From: Cytospora piceicola
Lineage: Eukaryota > Ascomycota > Sordariomycetes > Diaporthales > Cytosporaceae
Direction of reading: 5' to 3'
DNA: 64,000 nt
NCBI GenBank assembly: GCA_023375675.1
Contig: JALQBC010000034.1
Span: 248,001 to 312,000 of the forward strand
In this document: positions 1 to 12,000 of the stretch, one piece after another
How the letters are laid out: each line of letters opens with the position of its first letter
Position numbering within the stretch: the first letter of the stretch is position 1
The notes under the pieces: generated by a model
The model's input: only the letters and a program-made list of their open reading frames with translations
The model's database searches: none
What the model was told of the DNA's origin: nothing
Program-made: the position numbers and the translations under genes

Positions 1-669
1 CCCACAGGACCGGCCTCGTCCCTCGTCTCCAACTCCCAGTCTTCGGCCACTGTGATATCTGTCATCCCAGCTTCAAGCATCATCACCACGCTTGTAAGTG
101 GCGTGGAACAAACCTCGACGTCTGTCTACCAGGTCACCCAGACCGTAAGTGCCGGGGGCTCAGCTTCATCGTCGGTCCTGGCCGTCGCCAGCTCTGCGAT
201 TGTGGCCGGTCACCCCAGCAGCTCCATGATCTACGAGACCCAGACCATCAGCTCCCAGATTCCCGTCGAGACTGTCGTCACCGTAACCCTTGGCAGCCAA
301 GTCTTGACCTCTACGGTGTCCACATCTGCAGCGATACAGACCCCAGCCACCACGGCTGCGCCCATAGTTTCCACCGCCTACGTAACCGTGGGTGGAGGCA
401 CCGTCCTGACCAGCACTTACACGGCGTCCGAGGTCGTGGCCCAGAACACGGTGACCCTGACCATGACTGGCGGTGCCGGGGTCGTATCTACCTACGTCAT
501 GACCGTCTCCCAGGCTCAAACGGTCACCCAGAAGGCGTCTAGCCCCTCTGCTTCTCTCGGTGGCCAGTGTGTCCCGTCCACGGTGACGCTGGTTTCTGTG
601 TCGACTGTCTGTGCTCGCAATGGAAATGCTTGTGCTACGGCCACGAACTTGCCCTTGATGAGGTTTTAA
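1..669 (+). CDS. Ser/Thr-rich (probably cell-surface or secreted) protein, 3' end only
   Basis: The reading frame is already open at base 1 and ends at the TAA at 667-669, so this is the C-terminal ~222 residues of a longer protein whose start lies outside the window; the first in-frame candidate start is a GTG, not an ATG. The translation is dominated by Ser, Thr, Val and Ala, with repeated short beta-prone motifs such as TVTLTM and STYVMTVS. This composition is typical of O-glycosylated stalks of fungal wall or secreted proteins. There are three Cys near the end. No hydrophobic GPI-attachment tail is seen, because the protein ends in a short polar/basic tail. No domain is recognised; the surface location is inferred from composition only. 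Confidence 0.6.
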   Translation, partial: PTGPASSLVSNSQSSATVISVIPASSIITTLVSGVEQTSTSVYQVTQTVSAGGSASSSVLAVASSAIVAGHPSSSMIYETQTISSQIPVETVVTVTLGSQVLTSTVSTSAAIQTPATTAAPIVSTAYVTVGGGTVLTSTYTASEVVAQNTVTLTMTGGAGVVSTYVMTVSQAQTVTQKASSPSASLGGQCVPSTVTLVSVSTVCARNGNACATATNLPLMRF

Positions 670-1819
670 GAGAGGGGAATGGATGCTCTTATATCTATAC
701 ACGTTTGTAAGAGTGGAAATGGAATATGAATGGAAAGGCGAAGGATGCTGAAGTAGATTTTTCTTGTACTGGAATGGTCACATGCTATGGTTTCTGTTTT
801 CCTGGGGTGCAGGGGAGTAATGGATTGGGTCCGGTCTCAACGAGTTATTACTCTTGGCCACATTTTGTACATATTTGATATACGCCGCCTGGGTTTTAGG
901 CCATGTAAATGCAGCGATAGTCCGATCTGTTAGGGCCAATATCGACTAGATTAAAGAATCTCTCCGCGTGTATCTTCAGATCCTTCCAGGACATCTGGAC
1001 CACATGTGACCATTAAATGTTGATGCCTTCACTTACGGTACACCTATGCAATACCTTCCACACATTCTTGTAACACATCTCCCTTGGTATAGCCTTCCTC
1101 ATAATGCTCTATCGAATCTCGAAATAGCAGCACAAAATGTGGTTTCTCTTCTGCATATCCGAAAGTCCTCCCCGACTTCATGTAAGCCAGCCTCTAGGAT
1201 CTACAGGGTTAGGGTCAAAGCAGCATTCATGCACCCCCCCCCCGCTCCAGCAACGAAGCAATTCCGTCGACTCCCTGGAAGTTCGTGCCTTTCCCAAGGG
1301 GGATGATACGGAAGAGGGACCAAAAAGAACCGGCTGCTTGCATCCTTGCCACCTTGCAGTCTTGCAGGAATTTGATGACCCCTGAAAAGGGCTCGTTGGC
1401 ATCCCATGTAAGGGAGGATCTACGGTTTCCTAATAGGGACGGCCAGGAAGGTGGGTTCCGAGATCAAGCTCAGATCTCGTATGTATTGGCCCGTAGAATC
1501 TGTCAAGCTGGGGTGATATTCGATGCCAAGGCTGGATCTAGAAGTTTTCGATTGGCGGAAAGTTCAGATCTTTTTCCTCGTTGAGACACCTTTTCATCGA
1601 TCTCCCGAGACCAGGTCCGCTTGGGCCAGTCCATGGATCCGCACAAGTTTGACGACGAGCCTTGGCCCAGGTACGTGATGAGGCGACTTCTGGACTTGCT
1701 AGTCACCTGTTGTGGGCCATAGCCATACGGAGTTTGGATTTTTGACTGATGGCTTCATTCAGAAGCATAACCCTGGTACGCTGTCGGGGCGACCTGCCTG
1801 AATTCCTAGCTCAGACCGT

Positions 1820-1825
1820 CCCCGG
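1820..1825 (-). promoter_or_regulatory. Candidate CreA/CRE1 site (SYGGRG) upstream of GH6
   Basis: CCCCGG on the + strand reads CCGGGG on the - strand and fits the SYGGRG consensus of the carbon-catabolite repressor. It lies about 260 bases before the GH6 start. A 6-base motif is weak evidence on its own, but cellulase genes are classic CreA targets. Confidence 0.25.
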
Positions 1826-2021
1826 ACGCCGCCACTCGAAAACGGCCCACGCTCGCCAAATTTGACACCAGCAAAGAAAAGAATTACGAGGGCCTCGATA
1901 TTAGCCATCGAGGGAAATCTTCCCGTTTATCCGATACATAGATAATTGCAGATGATGTGAGCTTCCTGGGAGAAGGTGTTTTCGATAAAGGGGCCGCGAG
2001 TCCCATGTCTACAAGCCTCCT

Positions 2022-2027
2022 CCCCGG
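2022..2027 (-). promoter_or_regulatory. Second candidate CreA/CRE1 site upstream of GH6
   Basis: A second CCCCGG lies about 60 bases before the GH6 ATG. The pair sits within about 200 bases, and paired sites are the arrangement usually needed for CreA repression. It may fall inside the 5' untranslated leader. Confidence 0.25.
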
Positions 2028-2084
2028 CCAGGACTCACCACCTTGGATTCCCAACTTTTGTTTTGAACAGCACTCTTGAAAATA

Positions 2085-3630
2085 ATGGCTATTGGAAATC
2101 TTCTTCTCGCGGCAGTCTTGAGCATCTCTGCTCTTGCCGCGCCTGTTGAGGAGCGACAGAACTGTGCCTCTCTCTACAGCCAATGCGGCGGGACGAGCTG
2201 GACGGGCGCAACATGCTGCGCATCCGGATCAGTCTGCTCATATGGGAACGACTACTACTCCCAGTGTCTCCCTGGAGCAGCGAGCAGCTCTAGTGCCACG
2301 TCTTCGTCCAAGACCACAAGCTCGGCGAAAACCTCCACGACCTCCAAGGTGAGCACCAGCTCCGCCTCGACCTCGAAGGCCTCGACAACAACCACCAGGG
2401 CGACAACGACGGTGACCGGGGGAGCCAGCACGACCGCTACGTATACCGGGAACCCTTTCTTGGGCGTCCAGCAGTGGGCCAACTCCTACTATGCGTCCGA
2501 GATCTCGGCGTACGCCATCCCCAGCCTGTCAGCCGCCCAGGCCTCCCAGGCCGCCGAGGTCGCGAAGGTGCCCACCTTCCAATGGCTGTAAGTATTTACT
2601 TTATATATCTTTGATTGGATTTACTGACTCTTTCTCAAGCGATACCGCCGCCAAGGTCCCCACGCTAATGGCCGATACGCTTGCGGACATCCGCGCCGCC
2701 AACGCTGCCGGCGCCTCACCACCATACGCCGCGCTCTTGTAAGAAACCTCAACACCCACCCCACAACTCCGCTGCTAAAAACATACGAGAGTCATATACG
2801 GGCTCCCAGACAGAGACTGCTCTGCGGCGGCTTCAAACGGAGAGTACAGCGTTTCGGACGATGGGCTTGCGCATTATGAAGCCTACGTGGATTCCATCCG
2901 CGAACAGCTCGTGGCGTACTCGGACGTCCGCACCATCCTCATCATCGAGCCGGACAGCTTAGCGAACATGGTAACGAACCTCAACGTGGCTAAATGCGCA
3001 GAAGCCCAGAGTGCATATTACGCGGGTATCAACTATGCCATCACCCAGCTCAACCTGGGCAACGTTGGCATGTACCTCGATGCCGGACACGCGGGCTGGC
3101 TTGGCTGGTCCGCAAACCTACAGCCAGCCGCGACACTCTTCGCCCAGGTATACAACAACGCCAGCCAGCCCGCCGCAGTGAGGGGCCTCGCTACCAATAT
3201 CGCGAACTACAACGCCTGGACGGTATCCCCCGCCCCGTCCTACACCTCGGGCGACTCCAACTACGACGAGTCGCTCTACGTCCAGGCCCTCGCGCCGCTC
3301 CTGTCCGCGGCCGGGTTCGACGCCCACTTCATCACGGACCAGGGCCGCTCGGGCAAGCAGCCCACCGGCCAGTCCGCGTGGGGCGACTGGTGCAATGCCC
3401 TCGGCACCGGGTTTGGAACCCGGCCCACGACCGACACGGGCCTTGAGCTCGAGGACGCCTTCATCTGGGGCAAGCCCGGCGGCGAGTCTGACGGGACGAG
3501 CAACTCAAGCTCTACAAGATATGACTACCACTGTGCGTCTTCGGATGCCCTGCAGCCGGCCCCTGAAGCTGGTACTTGGTTTGAGGCGCTGTTTGTACAG
3601 CTCTTGACGAACGCCAACCCGGCTTTCTAG
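2085..3630 (+). CDS. cel6A: GH6 cellobiohydrolase (CBHII type) with N-terminal CBM1
   Basis: Three exons: 2085-2587, 2640-2738, 2790-3630; introns of 52 and 51 bases; 480 residues. The ATG at 2085 is the first ATG in frame and opens a signal peptide (about residues 1-18) followed by APVEERQ. Residues ~26-61 are a CBM1 cellulose-binding module (Cys-rich, QCGG, WTG, YYSQC). A Ser/Thr linker follows to about residue 125, then the GH6 barrel. The catalytic Asp motifs PDRDC and EPDSLAN, plus [23 protein letters not shown] and the C-terminal LLTNANP block, are all present. The order signal-CBM1-linker-catalytic domain is that of secreted exo-cellulases releasing cellobiose from non-reducing chain ends. 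The usual PGGECDG segment reads PGGESDG, so a Cys common in the family is Ser here. Endoglucanase activity cannot be excluded without modelling the active-site loops. Confidence 0.95.
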
Positions 3631-3638
3631 ATATTTTT

Positions 3639-3757
3639 GTTGGTTGTGCGGTGGGATGTCAGTCGGGTTTAGTACACAGAGTGTGAACGTAATCTGGGTT
3701 GTGTTTGTTGGTTGTGCGGTGAAATGTCAGTCGAGTGTTGTACATAGAGTGTGAACG
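3639..3757 (+). repeat. Tandem direct repeat in the GH6 3' region (2 copies, 68-bp period)
   Basis: Copy 1 (3639-3689) and copy 2 (3707-3757) are each 51 bases, both start GTTGGTTGTGCGGTG and end GAGTGTGAACG, and differ at about five positions. The repeat begins only eight bases after the GH6 stop codon, so it probably lies in the transcribed 3' untranslated region and may duplicate a 3'-end processing context. Confidence 0.8.
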
Positions 3758-4702
3758 CTGTGTCTTCAAGTTTGTCTTCCATGTATACAGTTCTTTGGCG
3801 ATGATCTGTATTGTCCCTAGTGGCGCGGTGAAACATCGAAATTTTCCAAAGGGCCCGTGGAGGTTCGTTTCCGATTGATCGTAGGCAGAAAATCATCCGG
3901 GAACTCCTCTAACTGCGTTCTGCCTAGGACCATCACCTTGTGAGAATGCGAGATGCTGTGGACGATGACTTAGGTACCGGAGCTGAGGATTGTATCGTCG
4001 CTGCATGACTTGGCAAACAGTGACACCCTCTAAGGATTTGACCAACCCAAGCCGAGTCCCACCATGGGATCCTGAGAAAACGGTCTGTAGACCGGCAGAG
4101 ACGGGAAGTCCGGGTGGTAGTGAGTAGGCCGTCCAGGGTCAAACAATGGAATTCAAAAGCCATGGAGGCAATTACATGTCTGTCTGGTACCATAACAAAT
4201 TCATATCTTCCGGAGGGAGGGGGGGGGGTTCTATGTGGTCTTGAGTCAACGGCATCAGAGTTCCAGAAGGCAGACCAATGACTCCTGTGAGGATTTATTC
4301 CCAAACTGGATGACCGATGATGGTAACATCGATGAGGTTGTACTGTCGAACCCAAGTATGACTTAGGACATCTTGGTTGAGGGGCCCATGTTTACAAGCC
4401 ATTGCGGCCATTAATATTTTCTTGCGTAGCACTTGGGTTTATTGAGAGATTCAGCAACACATACATGAAAATAGCTAAAATGAGCCATGAATACTGCAGC
4501 ATATCCCCATGGATCTGCAGTACCGTGCTTCCTCATTCCACGTCCAAAATGTTGTAGTGAGAAACTAGGCCATATCAACCTCAAGAATAGCAAACCTCCT
4601 TCCTATGTCCCTCAATTTCTAAGCAACATCCCGTCGAATACCAGCAAAATAACTCTCCTCGCACTCAATATGCACCTCGTCTCCTCGATCCACAATCTAT
4701 GA
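3758..4702. other. Intergenic between convergent GH6 and zinc-finger genes
   Basis: No supported gene. Contains a run of ten G at 4219-4228. The two flanking genes end towards each other here. Confidence 0.5.
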
Positions 4703-7700
4703 TCAAGACCTGCCTGTGCGCGTCTTCTTGCTCATCTTTGGTTCCTCATCGACAGACTCAGTCAGATCCACGTAGCCTTTTCGCTTCACCTGTGGTTGGA
4801 ATGTGAATGGAGTCTCTGCCATTGTACCACCCCCTTCATCATCGTGGCCAGAACCCGCGTCATCGATGGCGGTTCTTGTGACGAGGCCGCGCTTGGATCG
4901 TCGTTTCAGTGGCTTGGGAGTCCCTCCATCGGTCTCGTTGACATCGCCACTGGCGGATTTCGTGCTGCCATTGCGTTTGGGACCACGCCCTTTCTTGGTC
5001 GCTGAGGCCTTCTTGGCCTCGTAGCGAAGTTTGCTGCTTACTATCGTCCTCACATTGCGGTCCTTAGGATCCTTGCCGAGGCGTAAACACTCCTCTGTGA
5101 TTTTGATCCCGGACTCGATCTTGGGGTGGTCTTTCTGTGCTGCTTTGCGCTTGGATAGCCGGCCTGCCGCTCGTATTCTCTCTTTCTCGTCTTTAGGGTC
5201 CTTGAACAGGCGGAGACACTCCTGATCAAGCCTGGCTCCCGATTCTTGTCGTCTTCCAACTGTGAGCTCCCGACCCTTTGCTTTCAGTTGGGCTTCATAC
5301 TTCAACCGAGCCCTGGCTCTCCTCCTGTTTTCCTTTGAAGTGTCCCCGGTACGGCTGTATTCATTCTCGATCTCCTTTTCTGAAGGGAAGAAAGTCTGTC
5401 CAAGATCCCGAGAAAGGTTATCTGTCTCTCTGGTGATCTGTTTCATCCATTCGCTGAGAGAGCTCCATTCAGTGTCAATCAAGTACACATTCTCCACCCA
5501 ATCCCAGAGATGCGACCACATATGAGGCGGACGTGATTCCCCTCGGTGGCAGAAACTGTGGGAGTAGGTACTGCATGGTTGACAGAGCTCGGTGGGTTCC
5601 GTGTCTGGTGTTTCAAGAGCATCCGCGCAATTGGTGCAGATGTGGTGATCAGGTGCATCTTGTCGCCGAAACTCCAAATACTCAACAGCAAGCTCGCTCG
5701 CAAAGTTTTCTGCCACTGCCCACTTGCTCGGTGGTGGTGGATGGCCATGTCTGATTCGGTAACGGTAGCATGCGGGACAAATCGACGAATCTCCTGACCC
5801 GACGAAATGACGGCCATCGCGCGGAGTGGCACAGTTTGAACATGGGCCTCTTGATAAGTATTTCTCAGACAGGTGGAAATGTCTGAGGCAAACCCTGGGA
5901 CCGAAAACGTTACCCTGTTGTACCAGGACCTTTGCCTTCTCACTACAGTCTTTGTAGCAACACGACGATCGGCCGCGGTCAAGCTTGACAGCCGCATGAA
6001 GAGGCTCCTTTAGTGACCATGACCGATTCGAAGCGTATTTCTGGAAATCAGGCAGAGGCTTGTCAGGAACAGCCTCTTGCATAGCGTTGCGAACGCGACG
6101 GAAGCACGCCTCGGTTGCGTGTGATATCCTGAATGACCTGACCATGTCTTCGTGCTCGAAGACGATGGAATTGAGGTAAGCTGCGTCAAGGGCCTCGAAA
6201 AGCTGACAAAGTGGACTCGTTGCTGATGTTGAAAAGGCGACATACGAGGCGCGGTACTCATCAAGCATGACTCGTGTACCAGGCTCTTTGCAAGTCCTCT
6301 TGTAGTGGTATGACCTAACGTCCTTGGGGAGCTGATGATACTCCCTTCTGGTGAATTGCTTGTGATACTTGTTGATCCTCCCACCCAGAACACCGTGACG
6401 ACCGCCGCCCATGCCGTTATAAGTCGTCAGTTGATATGAGCCATCAGACATCTTCTTGGCTTGGAAGTGCCAGTATCCACCGGCATGGACAACATCCTCC
6501 CCGTCGTCGAAGTGTGGCAATCGCTTCATATCATCAAAGTCGAAGTCAGCCTTGCTATAAGCAACAGCTGTCTGTGTGGGGACGCCTTGGACTCCTTGGT
6601 CGCAAAGGATATCTGGATCCGCATTCAGAAACACACGAAACCAATACGCATGGATGCTTTGGTCGTCAGGAAGAGACTCAAAGAAAGCGGATGGCTCTTG
6701 TTCCATGACAATGTTTTTGATTTCGTGGATGCCGGCGCGATAGCGTCTCTCCGTGATGCTGATTTCTTGTTGGTAAAGCTCCCTCCATTCACTGACTGAC
6801 TTGTGCGCCAGGGAGATGTCATCCATGTATGCTGTGGGATCGATTCTGTCAGGTGGAAATAGCTCCTCGATGATGACGCCCTGAAGGTCAACCTGCGGAT
6901 TGTCATTTGTTCCGTTGGACGCAACTCGAGAGAGCGTTGCTGCATCTGCCTCGTCATCTTCGAGGAAGTCGAAGTCATCATCTTGGAAGTCTGGGACGCA
7001 GTCCTCGGGACCTAGCTCTGCCAGCTCAGTCTCCGAGAGGCCATCGTCGACAGACTCGGAGTCTGGATCCTCATCGTCAGCTAGATCAAAATCTGCGATA
7101 GGGATTGCTTCTGAGTCTCCAGAATCCTCTTCGGAGTCCAAGTCATCCTCGTCATCCAGACCAGAATCTGAAAGAAGAGTGCTTGAATCAGATCGATCGT
7201 GTGGCTCAAAATCGGAAACCTCGTCTTCGTGAAACATGGCGGCTTCATCACAGTACACCTCATCGTCTGACTCTTCCTCGATATCCTCCTCATCACCGGT
7301 GGCAATCGGCTCAGAGTCCTCGTCATCAGAGTCCTCGTCGTCATCATTGACCTTCAGCTTCCAGCTCGTGCGCAGGCTCCGTCGACTGACAACCGGCTCA
7401 GAGTCCTCGTCATCAGAGTCCTCGTCATCAGAGTCCTCGTCATCAGAGTCCTCGTCATCATCATTGACCTGCAGCTTCCAGCTCGTGCGCAGGCTCCGTC
7501 GACTGACAACCGGCTCAGAATCTTCGTCATCAGAGTCCTCATTACCATTCACGCCAGGGCCCAGAACATGACTTCCTGGAAGTGACTGGATGTTGGCTGG
7601 CTCGTCCTCTTCGTGGCGCCATGGCTGTGCTTGGGAGAAAGGGATTTGGGCAATGGAGGGGGATTTCTTCTGGCGTGTCAAGGCACTGGGGGCAAGTCGT

Positions 7701-7941
7701 GACTTCTGTGCCAGTTGTGAGGAATTGGGTGGGGCAAGGATGTTAGGTGATTTCTCTGCCAAAGCGCCACGCGGCTGCTGGGGTTGTTAGAAATTGGGCT
7801 TGAAACAAGGAGGTTTGCAAACTGGGGACCAACCGGATGGGGTGCCTTCTTGAAGGCTGGGGGCTTGGGGAACTGAGCATGGCTCGTCGATACCTTCTTA
7901 TGGTCAGGTGTAGCCTGAGCTCGGCTGCTGTTGGGTGGCAT
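4703..7941 (-). CDS. Large acidic protein with GATA-like C2C2 zinc fingers, function unknown
   Basis: The long open frame lacks an ATG near its start. A short first exon supplies one: exon 1 7941-7894 (ATG, 16 codons), intron 7893-7778 (GTATCG donor, TTCTAAC branch, CCCCAG acceptor), exon 2 7777-4703; about 1040 residues. The N-terminal third is very acidic, with DEDSDDEDS runs and a duplicated SEPVVSRRSLRTSWKL module. Around residues 660-685 there is a C-x2-C-x17-C-x2-C finger followed by YRYRIRHG, which has the spacing of a GATA finger. Another C-x2-C-x14-C-x2-C lies near residue 730, and a CC/C cluster precedes both. The C-terminal part is Lys/Arg-rich with likely nuclear localisation signals (KPLKRRSKRG) and two degenerate ECLRL..DPKD repeats. 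A nuclear, DNA- or chromatin-associated role is inferred; no family is recognised. The acceptor is CAGCAG, so isoforms with or without one Gln are possible. Confidence 0.8.
7300..7540 (-). repeat. In-frame 117-bp tandem duplication plus 15-bp acidic minisatellite
   Basis: The block starting CAGCTTCCAGCTCGTGCGC occurs at 7355 and again at 7472, exactly 117 bases (39 codons) apart and almost identical. Between the copies lies a 15-base unit (GTCCTCGTCATCAGA) encoding DEDSD. Both repeats preserve the frame of the acidic zinc-finger gene. The near identity points to recent duplication. Confidence 0.85.
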
Positions 7942-9007
7942 GTCGATCGTGTTGCATCACATTGAAACTGGGCTATGAGGGTATCCTTTGGTCTGCCTGT
8001 TGACGGAGGTGATCGAGAGAGGTCGCGGATCTCGACAGAACAAGGTGATGGGGACGATCCACGAATGTTTGCCGGGTCACTCCTCTCAAATCTCGTCGAT
8101 GATGATGATGATGAAGTTCCGGGGAAGTTGTCGTGTCTCGATGAATTGCAGAAAGTGAAAGTGCATGGGAAAAACTGTCAGTCCCCGCACATGATGTGAA
8201 TGTTCCGGTCCAACTCTGGGAGGAAGGAGCGACTGCGAGTAGGTGCCATGCTGCAGTGACACCGGAAGGGGAAAGAGCACAGCGCATCCATCATCTTCAC
8301 CTGACTTCCCCCGCGTCCTTCGAACAACGTTTTTGGGGAAGGGGCAACTGTTGAGAATCGCAAAGGCCACCATGCCACGGGGCCCTTCCTTCTGTCGCAG
8401 TCAGTGACCGTCACCAACCAGCCAGGAAACCATCATGTTCTCCAAATGTACTGAGAATGGCAGGAAGTGCGCTTACCTGGATGAGCCACTCGATCATCCA
8501 CCACACAAAGTTTTGCTGATTGGGAAATCATTGGTCGGTAGCTTGACGCTCCGTGCCGTGGGATGCAGTGCGAGATCGTGGTGTCGCACCTCCACCATAT
8601 GTGAGGCTCCGTGTCCTTTGACAACTCGGCAAAGTACCCATGCCAAGGGTTGTGGCCATTGCTTTTTAAGCATCAAGGTCTAGCCCTCCACCTACAGTTA
8701 AGCCTTTTTATGTCATGCTCGGGACCCCAACACATGTCACCAGCACTCAATTGCAGAGAAGAAGTTCATGTGGATCAACCGTATCATCGTATTAAGGCTG
8801 ATCTGTCGATCTGTACCGTACTGTGAAGAAGAGAAAAATCAAACGCAAACGACTTGAGCTCCCCGATAGTTTGCCGAACCAACACCATCGCGAGAACCTG
8901 TGTGTCGCCAACAACTACAGCCTCTTGAGAGCTGTAAACCCGTCCGTCCACAAACAACTATCCATCGCCAACAATCAAAACCTCCTGGGATGTTTCAACT
9001 CGTGCAT
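7942..9007. other. Intergenic between zinc-finger and helicase genes
   Basis: About 1.07 kb, containing the presumed promoter of the zinc-finger gene and the 3' end of the helicase gene. No supported gene. It holds copy A of the dispersed repeat (8636-8725). Confidence 0.5.
8636..8725 (+). repeat. Dispersed repeat, copy A
   Basis: Starts ACCCATGCCAAGGGTTGTGG, continues through AAGCAT.AAGGTC.AGCCCTC.ACCT and ends GTCATGCTCGGGAC. It matches copy B (15501-15574) in direct orientation and the first ~58 bases match copy C (18126-18175) in inverted orientation. Identity is by eye roughly 75-80% with small gaps. Confidence 0.65.
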
Positions 9008-12000
9008 CTACCAAAAGTCGCCACCTTCCTTGTTCGCCTGAGCTGCAATGCTATCCCAGTGATCATCTGCACCTTCACCAGAGCCTCCTTGTTGCTGCCA
9101 AGTAGATGCAGGTGCAACAGCGGTTCCCCATCCCGTCGTGTCAGCTTCGGTAGCCGGAGCCTCGATGGCTGTCGTCTCGGTGCCTGTTCCGGGGGCGTTG
9201 GCTTCGCGTAGCTCGCGTAACTTGTTGCGGAATGTGCGGTTACTCGCACCCAGCTTCTTCGCCTTCTCGGAGGGGCCCCTGGGCACGGTGGTATTGGCGT
9301 TTGCATCATCACCTGCCCCATCTGCGTCCCCGTCTGCTTGCTCGTCTGCGTTCTCGTGTGCCTTGGCTGCAACTTCGTCTGCCCGACGAGCAGCTTCATC
9401 ACCGAGACGTCGTGATCGCAAGATGCGACAGTTACGGGGGTGGTGAGATCCCATACATCCAGACACAGGGCATATGAAGTGACCGTCGGTCTTCATAGGG
9501 CACTCCTTCTTCTTGTGTCCTGTCTTGTAGCACATATTACACATGACTCTGTAGTCAATGCCGGGAAGGTCGACCAGTGTTCCCTCTTCCACATGCCACA
9601 TGTGGAGCCGAGAGAGATCACGGACATTTGGTGCATTAAGGAGGTTCCGGCTCTGCAGTTTCTCGAACATGAACGTGTTCTGGATGACGACTTGGGCGCA
9701 GATGGCGCGGGAGGTCGCGACGTTGATGAGCTCCGGTTCTCCAGTCATTCCAGGCTTGTCGGATCGGACCATGTCAATGAAGACCACCTCGGCCTCGACA
9801 CCCTGTGCCCCTTGATGAGTGCAAAGGTGGATCCTCGAGCGGTCAAACGTGAAGCGTTTGTTTGAGCTGTCGTACTCAATCGAGCAGCGCTGTGACAACT
9901 CCCATTCATAAATCTCCATCTGCCCTTGGTATGGGGCGATGATCATGATCTTGCCCGTGAAGTCGTCATCGGCAAGAAGGTTGTGCACTTGGGCCATGAC
10001 AAAGTTGGCATTTGTCATGTTCGTGGCAGACCGGCCGGAGACACCTTCCCGAGAGTTGAGGTTCACCATCACTGAGTTGATGGGAAGCTTGTCATCGTGA
10101 GTAAGCTTCCTAAGGAACTTCATTGTTGTCTTGTAGTCCTTGTCGAATGTTCCCGATTTCCTCAATCGCACCAATAGCCGGCCGTTGTAGTACTGTCTGT
10201 TGAAGAAGTCGCTCATCAAACCCTTTGACCGGAAGTTCTCAGTCAATTGGACCACCGGATTACCGCTCGCGACCCATCGATGCGGGAGTGACCACTTCAA
10301 CTGTTGTGCAAACGTGGCCGGGATTGGCAGGTCTTCATCGTCATCTCCATTCTCACCAGAATCTGGGTTTTCCGAAACGACCTCTGGGTTTTCCGAAACG
10401 ACCTCTGGGTTCTCCAAAACGACCTCTGGGTTCTCCGAAACCACCTCTGGGTCTTCCGAACCGACCTCGGGTACAGCCTGAGATGCCTCACCAGACTGTG
10501 GGTTCTCTGAAACGACCTCTGGTACAGATTGAGATGCCTCACCAGAATCCAAAGGCTTGGTTTTGTCCCAGTCACCGATCGTCTCCTCACCACTGGCTGG
10601 CAGTTCGGGTTTGGCCCAGCCGCCGCCTACTGCTGTCTGACCAGAAGTCACCTGCTGTGCCAGAGTTTCTTGGGTATTCTGTGCATCCGCTTGCTTGAAA
10701 GCCGGTGGGGGTCGGTATCGCCTGTGCTGGTGTGTAGAGAATACCAAGGGACCACACTGCCGAGTGTCGCCAACGCCGAAACGTGCCAAGGGTGAAAAAT
10801 GAGCAATCAAAATCAAGCTCGTCGATTCCATCACTCGAGGTTGCTCGTCCTCAATCACAATGTCCGCCCTGAAGTACTTGCGGATGTCTGCGGCTGGCAC
10901 ATGTGTCGTGGCAATGAAGTCCGCCATGCCGATTGCGTCAGCAAAGGGCCCCATCTCAGCTTCCCGGAGGATGAACTTCGCACTCTCGCTCCAACAATCC
11001 GGGTTGTCTTTGACCTCGTCAATGGCGGCTCTGAGATTCTTGTACTTCTGTGCTTCAGTCTTGTCCTTCTCAAATAGTGTGGCAGCGACTTCGGCCAGAG
11101 AAACGCTGGTACCCTTCATCTTTCTGCCCTTTCGAGAGTAGGCGTGTACCGACTCTGAAACCCCTGTGATCAAACTCCAGACCACGCCACCAACACCATC
11201 GGTGCCCAGCCGTTCAATCCCTTGGAAGATCTTCGTGAACTTCCTGGGAAAGTCCTTCAGTTCATTCTTGACGCAGTATGTCCTGATGATCACAGGCTCG
11301 CGGTTGAGAATGGACTTGTGGGAGAGGTTCAGCTCTCTGAAGGTCTTCTGAGCACGAGAGACCATGTCGTCCGTCGTTTGGTTGTTGTTGGTCACAAAGA
11401 GGACCCGGTGATGACGAGATATTGCCTCGGCCGTTTCCTTTGCCCCTTCCTTCCCCTTGCCCTTGGAGGTTGAACCCGGACGCTCAATCTCTGCAGTTCC
11501 GAGCTTGTCGAAGTCCTCGAGAGAGATCCTGGGTCCCAGATCAGCAGGCTCATCGCGCCCAACCAGGTGAGGAGGTACCATGGTTGCAATGGCAAATCCG
11601 GCAATGTGCATGAGAAGCTCGGTCTTCCCAGTCCCGGGGGGGCCATTGATGATATGAAGAGCCCTGGTATCATCAAGGAGCATCTGGATGCCCTGGTGCT
11701 TGTCCTTTGACAGGCGGTGGTACATCTTCTGAAGATGTGGATTCTGGTGCTTCCCTGCAGCCAATTGTGCCAGAACTGGCAGCCTCTCTCGGAGGGGCTC
11801 TATCGGCCGAGGCTCCATCGTGATCAAGTCGTGGAACAAATCAACGCTGTCTGAAGATGGGCGATCATGCAGGGGCATAGTGTGCGGTGCTGACAGCTTC
11901 TGTAGCGCGTTGGCCTCCAGCTTGTGGGTCTTGTTCGAGTCAACGAACTCGAAGCGAATGGGCAGGTAGCTGTCCTCGTGTGTGAACTTCTCAATGAAGG

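Larger units (their letters stand above)
670..2084. other. Intergenic; upstream region of the GH6 gene
   Basis: No convincing gene. It contains a run of ten C at 1234-1243 and several short overlapping frames without codon-like composition. The last 300 bases are the presumed GH6 promoter and 5' leader and carry two CreA/CRE1-like motifs, listed separately. Confidence 0.5.
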
